From: Suilimivivens sp963638365
GTDB lineage: Bacteria > Bacillota > Clostridia > Lachnospirales > Lachnospiraceae
Length of the DNA: 64,000 nt
Direction: 5' to 3'
Assembly (NCBI GenBank): GCA_963638365.1
Contig: CAVHRK010000120.1
Location: 1-64,000 of the forward strand
Below are positions 17,401 to 25,767 of this stretch, piece by piece; the stretch's first letter is position 1, and each line of letters begins with the position of its first letter. The notes below the pieces were generated by a model, which was not told the DNA's origin, did not search any database, and was given only the letters and a program-made list of their open reading frames with translations. The position numbers and the translations under genes were made by a program.

Positions 17401-17464
17401 GAAGTACCGGCTGCCATTGCCGAAGTTTGAGGCCGACTTCCATATGACCCTTGAGAAGCTGTAA
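14444..17464 (+). CDS. lacZ: Beta-galactosidase, glycoside hydrolase family 2
   Basis: A protein of 1006 residues, the size of LacZ-type GH2 enzymes. In order: N-terminal jelly-roll domain (GDWNFRYFDS, PVPSNWQLYGYDKPQYTNV), Ig-like domain, TIM barrel, a second Ig-like domain and a C-terminal beta-galactosidase small-chain domain. The acid/base Glu is in VVMWSLGNESGYG and the nucleophile Glu in FILCEYCHAMGNG. There is no signal peptide, so the enzyme is cytoplasmic and hydrolyses lactose or related beta-galactosides. It is monocistronic with a strong terminator downstream. No sugar transporter is adjacent, so its substrate must enter by a remote system. Confidence 0.96.
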   Translation: MRINEIAAAGSPKSKMIYHENPEMLHVNTLARHSYFIPFAKDQDPFAKREESKSFELLNGDWNFRYFDSILDLEDDFLSVESEKTIPVPSNWQLYGYDKPQYTNVAYPIVFDPPFVPDDDPVGIYSRDYSYVKDDKDCILVFEGVDSCFYLYINDTFVGYSQVSHAISEFDITGFLKEGKNKITVAVLKWCDGTYLEDQDKIRLSGIFRDVYVLSRPKERLEDYQVKTILSKKGEPAQLILTVKGCDVQAVLSDPEGKEVCRFEVKNGENVAVPVADPELWSAEDPKLYTLTLTAGEEVIGDKVGFRKIAVENGVVKINDVPVKFRGVNRHDSYPETGYVCSAAQMEKDLVLMKRHNINAVRTSHYPNSPLFYQLCDQYGLYVIDENDMESHGCVEVYNDLTGYGSNGYQGIALLASDERFKKAILDRIEALVTRDYNRPCVVMWSLGNESGYGTNMRAAAELVKKLDDTRLVHYESTLKLDETSDDVLDLVSEMYTSTEDMKKYLEKEDEKRPFILCEYCHAMGNGPGDLEDYHQTFHSSERFCGGFIWEWSDHSVILGETPDGKKKYGYGGDWGEKHNDGNFCMDALTYPDRTPHTGLLETKQVYRPIRVEKGEKTGEFVLHNLLEHVDPGTYLEGTYEISYDGVVVSGPVFAFHMEPLGGTTIEVPEVKDFEGEEAYIRFIFRTTKALPYCEKGYEVCFDQLPISESEDTDLTAEKDHAEQQPEVTTEPFTVTIDFGSVSYRFNKRISAIDSIRCDGREILEKPVEFNFFRAPVDNDVMKRDWYRAHLNDSIAKGYGVKVEKEEDEVILTQRQSFGWSIYQPIAYMDVKYVFSEKGVDIHCEVETGNKVPFLPRFGLRMFVSKAFENVSYYGYGPYESYIDKHQASYMGNFEAKVSEMHEDYIRPQENSSHYNCKHMSISDGDVKLTFTHPDGFSFNASRYTQEELAAKKHNFELEECGQHVLCVDYKMAGVGSNACGPQLAEKYRLPLPKFEADFHMTLEKL

Positions 17465-17524
17465 AAATACTCAGATAAAACAAATATTTGAAATTAAAAT
17501 ATAAGAACTATTCAGATATATGAA

Positions 17525-17564
17525 AATAAGCTGCCGGAGAGAAATTCTCATCCGGCAGCTTATT
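17525..17564. terminator. Bidirectional terminator between lacZ and exonuclease III
   Basis: AATAAGCTGCCGGAGAG and TCTCATCCGGCAGCTTATT form a long stem around AAAT. It lies between two convergent genes, and both sides carry T or A runs. Confidence 0.8.
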
Positions 17565-17691
17565 CGTTCTATTTATATACAACTGCAAAATTTGCAGCTA
17601 TTCCGTACAGGTTGAAGCACTTGTTGCCATATCACTCGTGCACGAAGAGCCTGCATGAGCACTCCTTGTTCCGTATGTGGTTTCTGAATAT

Positions 17692-18447
17692 TTAAAACTG
17701 AATATCCACTTCCACTGGGCAGTGATCGGAACCGAAAACTTCGGTATGGATGGCTGCCTTTTCCAACTGGTCATCGAGGCGTTTCGAGGTGATGAAGTAG
17801 TCGATACGCCAGCCTGCGTTCTTTTCTCTTGCCTTAAAGCGGTAAGACCACCAGGAATAAATGCCCTCGGCATCCGGATAAAAGTGACGGAAAGTGTCTG
17901 TGAATCCGGCGCTTAAAAGGGCTGTCATTTTGCTGCGTTCTTCATTGGTAAAGCCTGCATTCTGACGGTTGCTCTTGGGATTCTTCAAATCGATTTCTTC
18001 ATGCGCAACATTTAAGTCACCGCAAAGGATGACCGGCTTTTTCGCATCCAGCTCCTTGAGATAAGCAAGAAAAGCGTCCTCCCAGGTCATACGGTAGGGG
18101 AGGCGTGCCAGCTCATTCTGGGAATTTGGTGTGTAGCAGGTGACGAGGTAGAACTGGTCGTATTCCAGTGTGATGACACGTCCTTCGTGGTCGTGTTCTT
18201 CCATTCCAATGCCGTAGGAAACAGACAACGGTGTTTCCTTAGCAAAAATGGCAGTACCGGAATAGCCCTTCTTTTCCGCATAATTCCAATATTGCTGATA
18301 GCCGGGGAGATCAAGGTCGATCTGTCCTTCCTGCAGCTTGGACTCCTGTATACAGAAGAAATCCGCATCAATTTCGTTAAAAAAATCAAGAAAGCCTTTT
18401 TGCACACAGGCACGAAGGCCGTTTACATTCCAGGAAATAAATTTCAT
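17692..18447 (-). CDS. xth: Exodeoxyribonuclease III
   Basis: A protein of 251 residues of the ExoIII/APE endonuclease-exonuclease-phosphatase family. Motifs: ISWNVNGLRA at the N-terminus, CIQESKLQ with the metal-binding Glu, CGDLNVAHEEIDL with the catalytic Asp/Asn, and the C-terminal GSDHCPVEV with the Asp-His pair. It repairs abasic sites and blocked 3' ends in DNA. It stands alone, convergent with lacZ. Confidence 0.95.
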   Translation of the reverse strand: MKFISWNVNGLRACVQKGFLDFFNEIDADFFCIQESKLQEGQIDLDLPGYQQYWNYAEKKGYSGTAIFAKETPLSVSYGIGMEEHDHEGRVITLEYDQFYLVTCYTPNSQNELARLPYRMTWEDAFLAYLKELDAKKPVILCGDLNVAHEEIDLKNPKSNRQNAGFTNEERSKMTALLSAGFTDTFRHFYPDAEGIYSWWSYRFKAREKNAGWRIDYFITSKRLDDQLEKAAIHTEVFGSDHCPVEVDIQF

Positions 18448-18743
18448 AATGGATACTCCTTATCATTCGATCATATGATGAACCGTAGTTACAGGTCATT
18501 GGGATTTATGTTATGATCCTTACATAACCCTTATATATTATATAGGAAGGCAGAGGAGTTAGGCAATAGAGTGTATAAAATACTTTAGTAATATCTTAAA
18601 TGTGAAAAAAATGTGTAATTATGCAATCAATGCTTGCATTTTTGATGAGAAGTAATATAATTATGATGAGAAGTACTAAAGTACCAGGCAGTAAACCATG
18701 CCTGATAACCTGTAATTGTAGTTTCAAAGAGTGAGGGATTCCA
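18448..18743. other. Intergenic region before the GGDEF gene
   Basis: AT-rich DNA between divergent genes. A small hairpin AGGCA/TGCCT lies near 18687-18705. The GAGGG ribosome site (18732-18736) supports the GTG start at 18744. No riboswitch was recognised. Confidence 0.35.
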
Positions 18744-20012
18744 GTGAAAGATCAGGATGTAACAAAAAGAACACTCCTTATTATTGAAGATGATGAGATC
18801 AATTGCCAGATTCTTACCGGGATATTGGAAGAGAAATATTCGGTCATTACCGCAAAGAACGGGAAGGAAGGTCTGGATCTGTTAAAGAGATACGGACAGC
18901 GTATATCGGCCATTATGCTCGATATTCAGATGCCGGTTATGGATGGCTATGAGTTTCTGGAGCTGGTTGGATGTGATGCGGTTCTTTGTAAAATTCCGGT
19001 TATTGTAACCACTGTTCTTGACAACATACAGGATGAAGTACGGTGCCTGGAACTTGGCGCAGCCGACTTTATTGTGAAGCCATATAATCCGAAGCTGATT
19101 ATGGTTCGTGTCGAGAACATTATCCGGCTTCGTGAATGTGACTGCCTCATTTCCGAACTGGAAATGGATGCGCTTACCGGATTTAAGAATCGTAAGGCTT
19201 ATTACCATGATATTGAAAAAATTGAAAATGATGAGGTAAAGAGCGGAAAACATGTCGGCGTTGCGTTTGCCGATATCAATGGACTGAAAAGCACGAATGA
19301 CCGGTCGGGACATGAAGCAGGGGATAAGCTGATCTCCAGCATTGCCGAAACAATTGCTGAGGTGTTCCCTCACGCGAATAAATATCGTCTTGGCGGTGAT
19401 GAGTTTGTGGTTTTATCCTTTGAGGAAAGTGAAGAAGCGTTCAGGGAGAAAATCAGACAGTTGGAATCCGGATGGAAGGGCGGATGTTCCGCAGCAATCG
19501 GAAACGTATGGCTGGATGAGGCGCGAATGTTAGAACAGAACGTGGCGCTTGCAGATAAAGAGATGTATCGTGATAAGAGCCGGTATTATGAAAACAAGAT
19601 GCATGACCAGAGACGTACAATGAATGTAAACACCGAGGATATCCTGAAGCGGGTAGAGGCTGTTGCAGAATTCCTGCCGGGAGGTTTCTTTATCTATCGC
19701 GCTGATGAAAAGGAAGAGCTGATTACCGTTAATACAGAGCTTTTGAGGCTGTTTGACTGTGAGACGGAGGAGGAATTCCGTGAATTTACTGGCAATTCGT
19801 TCAAGGGAATGGTACATCCGGATGATTTGAGTCTTGTGGAAAGTGATATTTCCGATCAGATCAAGAAAGAGAATGATATTGACCGTGTCAGATACCGGAT
19901 CGTATGCAAGGATGGAACACAGAAGCATGTAATTGATTACGGAAGATTCGTCCATACAGAGATGTATGGTGATGTATATTATGTATTTATGAATGATATT
20001 CCTCAGGACTAG
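18744..20012 (+). CDS. Response regulator with GGDEF and PAS domains (diguanylate cyclase)
   Basis: A protein of 422 residues with a GTG start. The receiver spans about 10-130, with Glu15-Asp16-Asp17 and phospho-acceptor Asp60 (IMLDIQMPVMDG). The GGDEF domain spans about 140-300 with intact RLGGDEFVVL near 214-222, so c-di-GMP synthesis is expected; no RxxD product-inhibition site is seen in front of it. A C-terminal PAS domain (about 315-420) includes FKGMVHPDD. The order REC-GGDEF-PAS is less common than PAS before GGDEF. No kinase gene is fused or overlapping; the YesM-type kinase gene starts 90 nt downstream. Confidence 0.9.
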   Translation: MKDQDVTKRTLLIIEDDEINCQILTGILEEKYSVITAKNGKEGLDLLKRYGQRISAIMLDIQMPVMDGYEFLELVGCDAVLCKIPVIVTTVLDNIQDEVRCLELGAADFIVKPYNPKLIMVRVENIIRLRECDCLISELEMDALTGFKNRKAYYHDIEKIENDEVKSGKHVGVAFADINGLKSTNDRSGHEAGDKLISSIAETIAEVFPHANKYRLGGDEFVVLSFEESEEAFREKIRQLESGWKGGCSAAIGNVWLDEARMLEQNVALADKEMYRDKSRYYENKMHDQRRTMNVNTEDILKRVEAVAEFLPGGFFIYRADEKEELITVNTELLRLFDCETEEEFREFTGNSFKGMVHPDDLSLVESDISDQIKKENDIDRVRYRIVCKDGTQKHVIDYGRFVHTEMYGDVYYVFMNDIPQD

Positions 20013-20045
20013 AAAATTGACACATTTCTTTATAAATTATTCCTA
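20013..20045 (+). promoter_or_regulatory. AAAATTGACACATTT box upstream of the YesMN pair
   Basis: AAAATTGACACATTT (20013-20027) contains a perfect -35 TTGACA and is followed 13 bp later by TCCTAT. The same box, with CCTAT at the same distance, recurs at 22188-22214. It is a likely shared promoter/operator. Confidence 0.5.
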
Positions 20046-20101
20046 TCCGGATCAGGGATTATCCGTTACAATATAGTCAGAAAGACTTAGAGGTGGCCAG
20101 A

Positions 20102-21430
20102 ATGATCCGGATGGAAATTGCATTGATACTGATTCTTATATTTGTGGCATGCATGTATTTTAGTGCGGAGAGAAAGCGCTCCATGCTGCATAGAACGTTT
20201 TCTGTACTTCTGGTTGTCGTAATTGGACATCTGATTTTTGATGCGGTTACCATCTATACCGTAAATCATCTGAATACTGTACCGAGAATATGGAATGATA
20301 TCTGCCACCGGATCTTTGTAGGTTCGATGGCTTTTGTGGTGTATCTGTTCTATGAATACATAGCGGTTCTGGTACAGGAGGAGACCGGAAAAAGACGAAA
20401 GCTTGATATGGCGGCGCAGATATTTCTGATTGCAGCTGAGATTGGAGCAATGATACTTCCGATAGAATATACGGAAACTCCGGCTGGTAATTATTCGTCC
20501 GGATACTATGCTTATGTAGCCTATGTCGGTGTTGCATTTTATCTTGCGTTATGTATAGGGATGCTGTTTATCAACTGGAAGCAGCTTCATCCGAAAAAGC
20601 GCTTTGCCATAGGAGCTGCGCTGAGTGTGGAGTTTACGGTCTGCCTGCTGCAGGGACTGCATCATACCTGGCTGATCAGTGGAATGGGAATGACGCTGAT
20701 GACGCTGGCCTTTTATCTGACACTGGAGAATCCGGATATTGTACAGGCAGAGCTTACGGAACAGAAGATGTCCATGCTGTATTTGAAAAGTCAGGTGAAT
20801 CCGCATTTCCTGTATAACACGCTTGATACAATCCGTATTCAGGCACAGCTCGATGGAAATAAAAAGGTCGCAGATCTCCTGATGAAGCTGGTTGATTTCT
20901 TCCGGTTAAGTGTTAAGGTGGATCAGTCTATGGTAACTCTTGATGATGAACTGGAACTTCTGGAAGCATATATGGATCTGATGTGTTACCGTTATCCGAA
21001 GCTTTGCTGCAACTATGATATTGATCCGGAGCTTGGAGGAGAGAAGGTTCCGAACTTTATTTTGCAGCCGATTGTCGAGAACAGCCTTCTCCATGGGCTG
21101 AAGAACAAGGGATATCAGGGAGAACTTCTTATTTCGGCAAAACAGATCGCAAAGGGCATGGAAATCTGTATTCGTGACAGCGGAAGCGGATTTGAAGAAG
21201 GAAAGAAGAAGGAGATTGATGAAATGCTGCTGCATTATAACCGTCAGGAGGCGAGACTTGAGGGAAACAGCATTGGCATTCTGAATGTCCAGAAAAGGAT
21301 CAAACTGTTGTGTGGAAGGGAATATGGACTCTGGTACACAGAGAATGAGGATGGCGGTGTAACGGCACATCTGACATTTCCGGTAAAAGGAGCAGCCGAT
21401 GAAAAGATTACGCGTACTTTTGGTAGATGA
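20102..21430 (+). CDS. LytS/YesM-type sensor histidine kinase
   Basis: A protein of 442 residues from ATG 20102, chosen because AGAGG lies 8 nt upstream; a GTG at 20093 would overlap that site. About seven hydrophobic segments occupy residues 1-210. The His_kinase domain follows with QVNPHFLYNTLDTIR (phospho-acceptor His near 234), then an ATPase domain with FILQPIVENSLLHG and RDSGSGFEEG. It overlaps the AraC-type regulator gene by 32 nt and forms a two-component pair with it. The signal is unknown; carbohydrate sensing is common in this family. Confidence 0.9.
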   Translation: MIRMEIALILILIFVACMYFSAERKRSMLHRTFSVLLVVVIGHLIFDAVTIYTVNHLNTVPRIWNDICHRIFVGSMAFVVYLFYEYIAVLVQEETGKRRKLDMAAQIFLIAAEIGAMILPIEYTETPAGNYSSGYYAYVAYVGVAFYLALCIGMLFINWKQLHPKKRFAIGAALSVEFTVCLLQGLHHTWLISGMGMTLMTLAFYLTLENPDIVQAELTEQKMSMLYLKSQVNPHFLYNTLDTIRIQAQLDGNKKVADLLMKLVDFFRLSVKVDQSMVTLDDELELLEAYMDLMCYRYPKLCCNYDIDPELGGEKVPNFILQPIVENSLLHGLKNKGYQGELLISAKQIAKGMEICIRDSGSGFEEGKKKEIDEMLLHYNRQEARLEGNSIGILNVQKRIKLLCGREYGLWYTENEDGGVTAHLTFPVKGAADEKITRTFGR

Positions 21431-22133
21431 TGAGATCATGATCCGGGAAGGCTTCAAAAAGCTTTTTGACTGGGAGGCACATGATTGTGAGGTGGCAGGA
21501 GAAGCTGCCGATGGAATGGAGGCATTGACTAAGATTGATACCCTGAAGCCGGATATCGTGATTATGGATATTAATATTCCAATTATGAACGGACTTAAGG
21601 TCATTCAGACGAGCCGCCTGAAATATCCGGATATGGCATATGTGATTGTGTCCGGATATGATGATTTTACTTATTGCAGAGAGGCACTCCGGCTACAGAT
21701 TACGGATTATATGCTGAAGCCGGTGAATTATGATGAGTTTGGCAAATGTATCGATAATCTGAGGATTTCCATGTTTGAAAGCCGGACGAAGAAGGGAGAT
21801 CCCGATATGGAGGAACAGCCGATGCTCGGGATTGTCCGGTATATGCAGGAGCATCTTTCGGAAGAAATCAGTCTTACGGTGCTGGCCGAAGAATTTCATC
21901 TGAGTGCACAGTATATCAGCCAGCTGTTCAAAAACGAGATCGGAGTTAATTTCCTGACTTATCTGACCAGCATCCGGATGGAACAGGCCAGAAAACTGCT
22001 TTTGTCCACATCCCTCTCCATTGCGGAGATTTCAGGGAAAACCGGTTACAGTGATTACAGGGTGTTCACGAAGGTTTTTAAGAAGATCGAGGGAGTGACC
22101 CCATCCCAGTACCGGCAGAATTTTCTGGACTAG
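21399..22133 (+). CDS. YesN-type response regulator with AraC output
   Basis: A protein of 244 residues. The receiver has Asp10/Asp11 and phospho-acceptor Asp57 (IVIMDINIP). The C-terminal AraC-type DNA-binding domain (about 140-240) has ISLTVLAEEFHLSAQYISQLFK and SIAEISGKTGYSDYRVFTKVFK. It is coupled to the kinase gene by a 32-nt overlap. AAATTGACACATT boxes before the operon and after it are candidate binding sites. Confidence 0.92.
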   Translation: MKRLRVLLVDDEIMIREGFKKLFDWEAHDCEVAGEAADGMEALTKIDTLKPDIVIMDINIPIMNGLKVIQTSRLKYPDMAYVIVSGYDDFTYCREALRLQITDYMLKPVNYDEFGKCIDNLRISMFESRTKKGDPDMEEQPMLGIVRYMQEHLSEEISLTVLAEEFHLSAQYISQLFKNEIGVNFLTYLTSIRMEQARKLLLSTSLSIAEISGKTGYSDYRVFTKVFKKIEGVTPSQYRQNFLD

Positions 22134-22157
22134 GGGTGTATATGGATTTCACATTGG

Positions 22158-22200
22158 AATGTGTCAATTTGAAATATCAGACCTATAAAATTGACACATT
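22158..22200. repeat. 13-bp perfect inverted repeat after the YesN gene
   Basis: AATGTGTCAATTT (22158-22170) and AAATTGACACATT (22188-22200) are exact inverted copies 17 bp apart, followed by TTTTG. It could terminate the YesMN transcript. The right arm carries TTGACA and may also be the -35 of the downstream kinase gene. The arm sequence matches the box at 20013-20027. Confidence 0.6.
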
Positions 22201-22284
22201 TTGTCAAAAAAAGTACCTATTTCCTATATGCTATATCTGATAAGATAGAATTATACGAAGCCACATTAATAACACACAGGATTT

Positions 22285-23262
22285 ATGAATGGGGAATACG
22301 GGATGTGCAGCATTACAAAAAACTGGTTAGGGGAAGCAACCATACGGAAAATTGTGGAAAATACCTTTGGACAGAATCAGATGTCCGGTTATCAGGCATT
22401 AAAAGGGGGATTTTGTAATGCTGTATACCGCGTTACTCTGACAGATGGCCGTACGGTCATTCTGAAGGTTGCACCGGCAGCAGATATACAGCTGATGTCT
22501 TGTGAAATTGCCATGATGCACACGGAGGCGGGAGCAATGCAGCTCGCAGCCCGGAACGGTATTGAGGATGTGCCTGAGGTTTATGCCTATGACGATACCT
22601 ATCAGATCTGCAATGCCAAGTATCTTTTGATGGAAAACAAAGAGGGTACTCCGGTAAACGAAGTCAAGGAATCCATGACAGAGCTGGAGAAGGAGCAGAT
22701 TGACCATAAGATGGGGCAGCGTCTTAAACAGATTGACTCCATTGAGGGGGAGAGGTTTGGACACTTCTGTGTGGAGGAATTGCAGAGGGAGAATTGGTTT
22801 GAAGCGTTCTTTCTGTTAATGAAGAGAATCATCCGGGACGGTATGGATGCGGGAATTAATATCGGAGTTTCCTATGAAGATATTCTTCGAAAATTACAGG
22901 AACATAAGGATTTTTTTGCAGAGGTGACAAAGCCGGTATTGATTCATTTTGATTCCTGGGACGGAAATTTTCTGATGAAGGATGGAAGGATTACGGGAAT
23001 CATTGACTGGGAACGGGCCATGTGGGCGGAAGGACTCATGGAGGACCGGTTCCGGTTCCACAGCAGGTCGGAGGCATTTTTAACAGGTTATGGTAAGAAC
23101 TCGTTCAGCCATGCAGAACAAATCCGGTGCTGGTGGTATGACATATATCTGTATCTGATTATGATGTTTGAAGTGACCTATCGCCGGTATGAAACACAGG
23201 ATCAGTATTATTGGGTGCATGGTCTGTTTGAACAGGTGTGGGAGAAGCTAAGCAGAGAATAG
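22285..23262 (+). CDS. Phosphotransferase of the aminoglycoside/choline kinase (APH) family
   Basis: A protein of 325 residues, or 319 from ATG 22303, which has GGGGAA at better spacing. The kinase-like fold shows FCNAVYRVTLTDGRTVILK (ATP-binding Lys), the catalytic LIHFDSWDGNFLM (HxD...N) and the metal-binding IIDWERAMW. These match APH-type small-molecule kinases; the Lachnospiraceae copies usually have no known substrate. It is monocistronic, between the YesMN pair and a convergent alanine racemase. Antibiotic resistance should not be inferred. Confidence 0.85.
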   Translation: MNGEYGMCSITKNWLGEATIRKIVENTFGQNQMSGYQALKGGFCNAVYRVTLTDGRTVILKVAPAADIQLMSCEIAMMHTEAGAMQLAARNGIEDVPEVYAYDDTYQICNAKYLLMENKEGTPVNEVKESMTELEKEQIDHKMGQRLKQIDSIEGERFGHFCVEELQRENWFEAFFLLMKRIIRDGMDAGINIGVSYEDILRKLQEHKDFFAEVTKPVLIHFDSWDGNFLMKDGRITGIIDWERAMWAEGLMEDRFRFHSRSEAFLTGYGKNSFSHAEQIRCWWYDIYLYLIMMFEVTYRRYETQDQYYWVHGLFEQVWEKLSRE

Positions 23263-23329
23263 CTTTCAATAGAGGCTGTTCGAAAGATATAAATCTGGAA
23301 TTGAATGAATAGGGTAAAAGGGATTAAGG

Positions 23330-23380
23330 AAAAGCTGCCTTTTATTACAGCAGGAGATGCTGTGGTAAGGCAGCTTTTTA
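23330..23380. terminator. Bidirectional terminator
   Basis: AAAAGCTGCCTT and AAGGCAGCTTTT enclose an inner ACAGCA/TGCTGT hairpin and are followed by T residues. It lies between the convergent APH-like and alanine racemase genes. Confidence 0.8.
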
Positions 23381-23395
23381 AATTGCAATACATAT

Positions 23396-24565
23396 TTATC
23401 CACGCAGCAACAGTTCCTTCTCAATCATCTCTCCATCCCGGTAGTAAATTCTGGGAACACGCTTGCTGACGGCGCAGGTGAGTTCATAGGGAATCGTGCC
23501 TGCAAGGGCAGCCAGATCGTTGATGGAATTCTGCTTTCCGAAGATTTCCACTTCGCTGCCGACATCCACGCCCATCTTATCGGTCAGATCGATCATGCAC
23601 ATATCCATACAGATTTTCCCACGCTGGGGAGCGGGACCTTCGGCAGTCATAATGCTGCATTTATTTGACAGGCAGCGGAAAAAGCCATCGGCGTATCCGT
23701 AAGGAATGACGCCCATACGTGTCTTATGCGGTGTGACATAAATGCCGCCATAGCTGATTGCAGTACCGGCCGGATAAGTTTTGATGGTGCTGACAGTTGC
23801 CTTAAGACTCATGACCGGCTTCAGATTCAGTTCTTCGGCGAATTCTCCATATCCATAGAGCAGGAGTCCGGGGCGAACCATGTCTAGGTACGTTTCCGGA
23901 TAACGGGCGACTGCTCCGGTGTTGGCGCAGTGACGGATGGCAAAGCGTTTTCCAAAGCGTTCTTCCACCTGTGTAATCACATCGGTAAAGAGCTGGAACT
24001 GATGCTCCGTATAAGCACGGCATTGCTCACCGGGCTCATCCGAAACGGCAAAGTGGGTAAAGATTCCTTCCGCATCTAGTCCCGGAAGAGAACAACCTTC
24101 ACAGATTCCCTCCACACCATTTTCAAAGTAATCCCCGTCACAAAGGTAGCCAAGCCGGGACATTCCGGTATCGACCTTGATGTGAATCTTAAGTGTGCCG
24201 CCATAGCGAACAGCTTCTTCACTGTATTCCAAAGCCTTTGCCTTACAGGTAACTGCCTGTGTGATGTTATATTTGATTAACCGGCCGACCTGTTCCTTCG
24301 GGGTATGCCCCAGGATCAGAATCGGCATGGTAATGTCATTATGCCGGAGCTCAATCGCTTCATCAATACTGCTTACCGCAAGATAGTCGGCACCGAGCTC
24401 CTGTAAGAGACGGCTCACCTGAACCGACCCATGACCGTAAGCGTCTGCCTTTACAACGCCTAAGAATTTGACATCGGGGCCAATCTTATTGCGTAACATA
24501 TGATAATTATGAGAAAGGGCATCTAAATCGATCTCTGCCCAGGTTCGCTTTAAAGTGGAATCCAT
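23396..24565 (-). CDS. alr: Alanine racemase
   Basis: A protein of 389 residues, the normal length. The PLP lysine is Lys39 in GVVKADAYGHGS. The second catalytic region has ISYGGIYVTPHKTRMGVIPYGYADGF, and the C-terminal beta domain is complete. It interconverts L- and D-alanine for peptidoglycan. It is monocistronic and divergent from the sugar-binding-protein operon. Confidence 0.96.
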   Translation of the reverse strand: MDSTLKRTWAEIDLDALSHNYHMLRNKIGPDVKFLGVVKADAYGHGSVQVSRLLQELGADYLAVSSIDEAIELRHNDITMPILILGHTPKEQVGRLIKYNITQAVTCKAKALEYSEEAVRYGGTLKIHIKVDTGMSRLGYLCDGDYFENGVEGICEGCSLPGLDAEGIFTHFAVSDEPGEQCRAYTEHQFQLFTDVITQVEERFGKRFAIRHCANTGAVARYPETYLDMVRPGLLLYGYGEFAEELNLKPVMSLKATVSTIKTYPAGTAISYGGIYVTPHKTRMGVIPYGYADGFFRCLSNKCSIMTAEGPAPQRGKICMDMCMIDLTDKMGVDVGSEVEIFGKQNSINDLAALAGTIPYELTCAVSKRVPRIYYRDGEMIEKELLLRG

Positions 24566-24766
24566 AAGTGTTTACCTCATTTTTTCTATGCTTGTTTTTC
24601 TTTGGCACTTATTACATTATAGCACGTTTTCTGAAATCTTCCATCACCTGCAAAGTTCTTTCCGGTTTTTTTGACAGATCTGAAGACATTCAGTATAGTA
24701 ATCTTAAGCGAATTAAAAATAGAGGATTGCATTGTGAAACAGTAATCTCGTAATATACGAAGGTAT

Positions 24767-25744
24767 ATGAATATGGATAAAAGAAAAGTATTAATACATG
24801 TCATGATTGTGTTTGCAGTTAACCTTTTTTTGGCAGTCAGTGCCATTTCCTTTTTCTTTGGAAAGAAGGATTTCTCTTCGGAGCAGAAGGAGAATGGACG
24901 GCTGATCGGGGCAAGCTATATGACCATGAACAACGAATTTTATAAGATTATCAGTGAAGAGGTATCCTACCGGATTGAAGCGGAAGGAGACCGTCTGATT
25001 CTCCGGGACCCGGCGCTGAACCCCGAACGGCAGGCAGAGCAGATTGAGGACATGCTGGATATGGGAATTTCGGCACTCATCGTAGCACCGGCGGATTCCG
25101 AGTGCCTGCGGGAGGTGCTGAAGAAGGCAAGAGAGCAGGGCGTTTCTATTATTGTTGTGGATACGGCAGTGGCGGACGGAATTCCGGCAGACTGCACGAT
25201 CACTTCGGATAATTATAAGGCGGGTGTTCTCGTTGCAGAGCACTATCTGACAGAGCATGAAAGCGGCGAACTGGTTATCATGACGCATGAAAGCGCGGAA
25301 TCTGCAAGGGAGAGAGTAGCAGGCTTTGTAGATACGATCTCCAGGAATGAGAACATTCATATTGTAAAGGAGATCGGATGTGAGGGGCAGGTGGAGATCG
25401 CAATGCCAAAATTGCAGGAAGCCATTGATGAAGGGCTGCAGTTTGACAGCGTTTTCTGTCTGAATGACCTTGCAAGCGTGGGTGTCGTGGCAGCACTGGA
25501 TGAAAACGGACTGCTTGATCAAGTGGACGTTTACGGTGTCGATGCTTCCCCGGATTCGAAAGCACTGATTTATGAAGGAATGATGGATGCAACGGCGGCA
25601 CAGTTCCCGACCGTGATTGGAGAGCGGGCTGCGGATACGCTTTATGATCTGCTGGAAGGAAAAAAAGTTACGGATATTTTGACGCCGGTGAAGCTGATTA
25701 CGAGAAGTAATGTGGAAGAATTTGGAATCAGCCGTTGGCAATAG
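24767..25744 (+). CDS. Membrane-anchored periplasmic-binding-type sugar sensor protein
   Basis: A protein of 325 residues. One N-terminal membrane segment (about 8-29) has no lipobox, then a Peripla_BP_4 (RbsB/LacI-like) domain: IGASYMTMNNEFYKIISEE, DMGISALIVAPADS, VDTAVADGIPADCTITSDN and VYGVDASPDSKALIYEG. It lies directly before a NarL-type kinase with a 24-nt gap and has no ABC partner, so it probably presents a ligand to the kinase rather than feeding a transporter. The ligand is unknown, most likely a sugar. Confidence 0.85.
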   Translation: MNMDKRKVLIHVMIVFAVNLFLAVSAISFFFGKKDFSSEQKENGRLIGASYMTMNNEFYKIISEEVSYRIEAEGDRLILRDPALNPERQAEQIEDMLDMGISALIVAPADSECLREVLKKAREQGVSIIVVDTAVADGIPADCTITSDNYKAGVLVAEHYLTEHESGELVIMTHESAESARERVAGFVDTISRNENIHIVKEIGCEGQVEIAMPKLQEAIDEGLQFDSVFCLNDLASVGVVAALDENGLLDQVDVYGVDASPDSKALIYEGMMDATAAQFPTVIGERAADTLYDLLEGKKVTDILTPVKLITRSNVEEFGISRWQ

Positions 25745-25767
25745 AGGCAGAAAGGTACGAGGGTGAG

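Noticed and set aside
18661..18743. Possible c-di-GMP riboswitch before the GGDEF gene
   Set aside because: A small AGGCA/TGCCT hairpin is present, but the conserved GEMM core and tetraloop receptor are not seen.
22191..22418. A 75-codon frame overlapping the APH-like kinase start
   Set aside because: Wrong frame relative to the conserved kinase, begins inside an inverted repeat and lacks a ribosome site.
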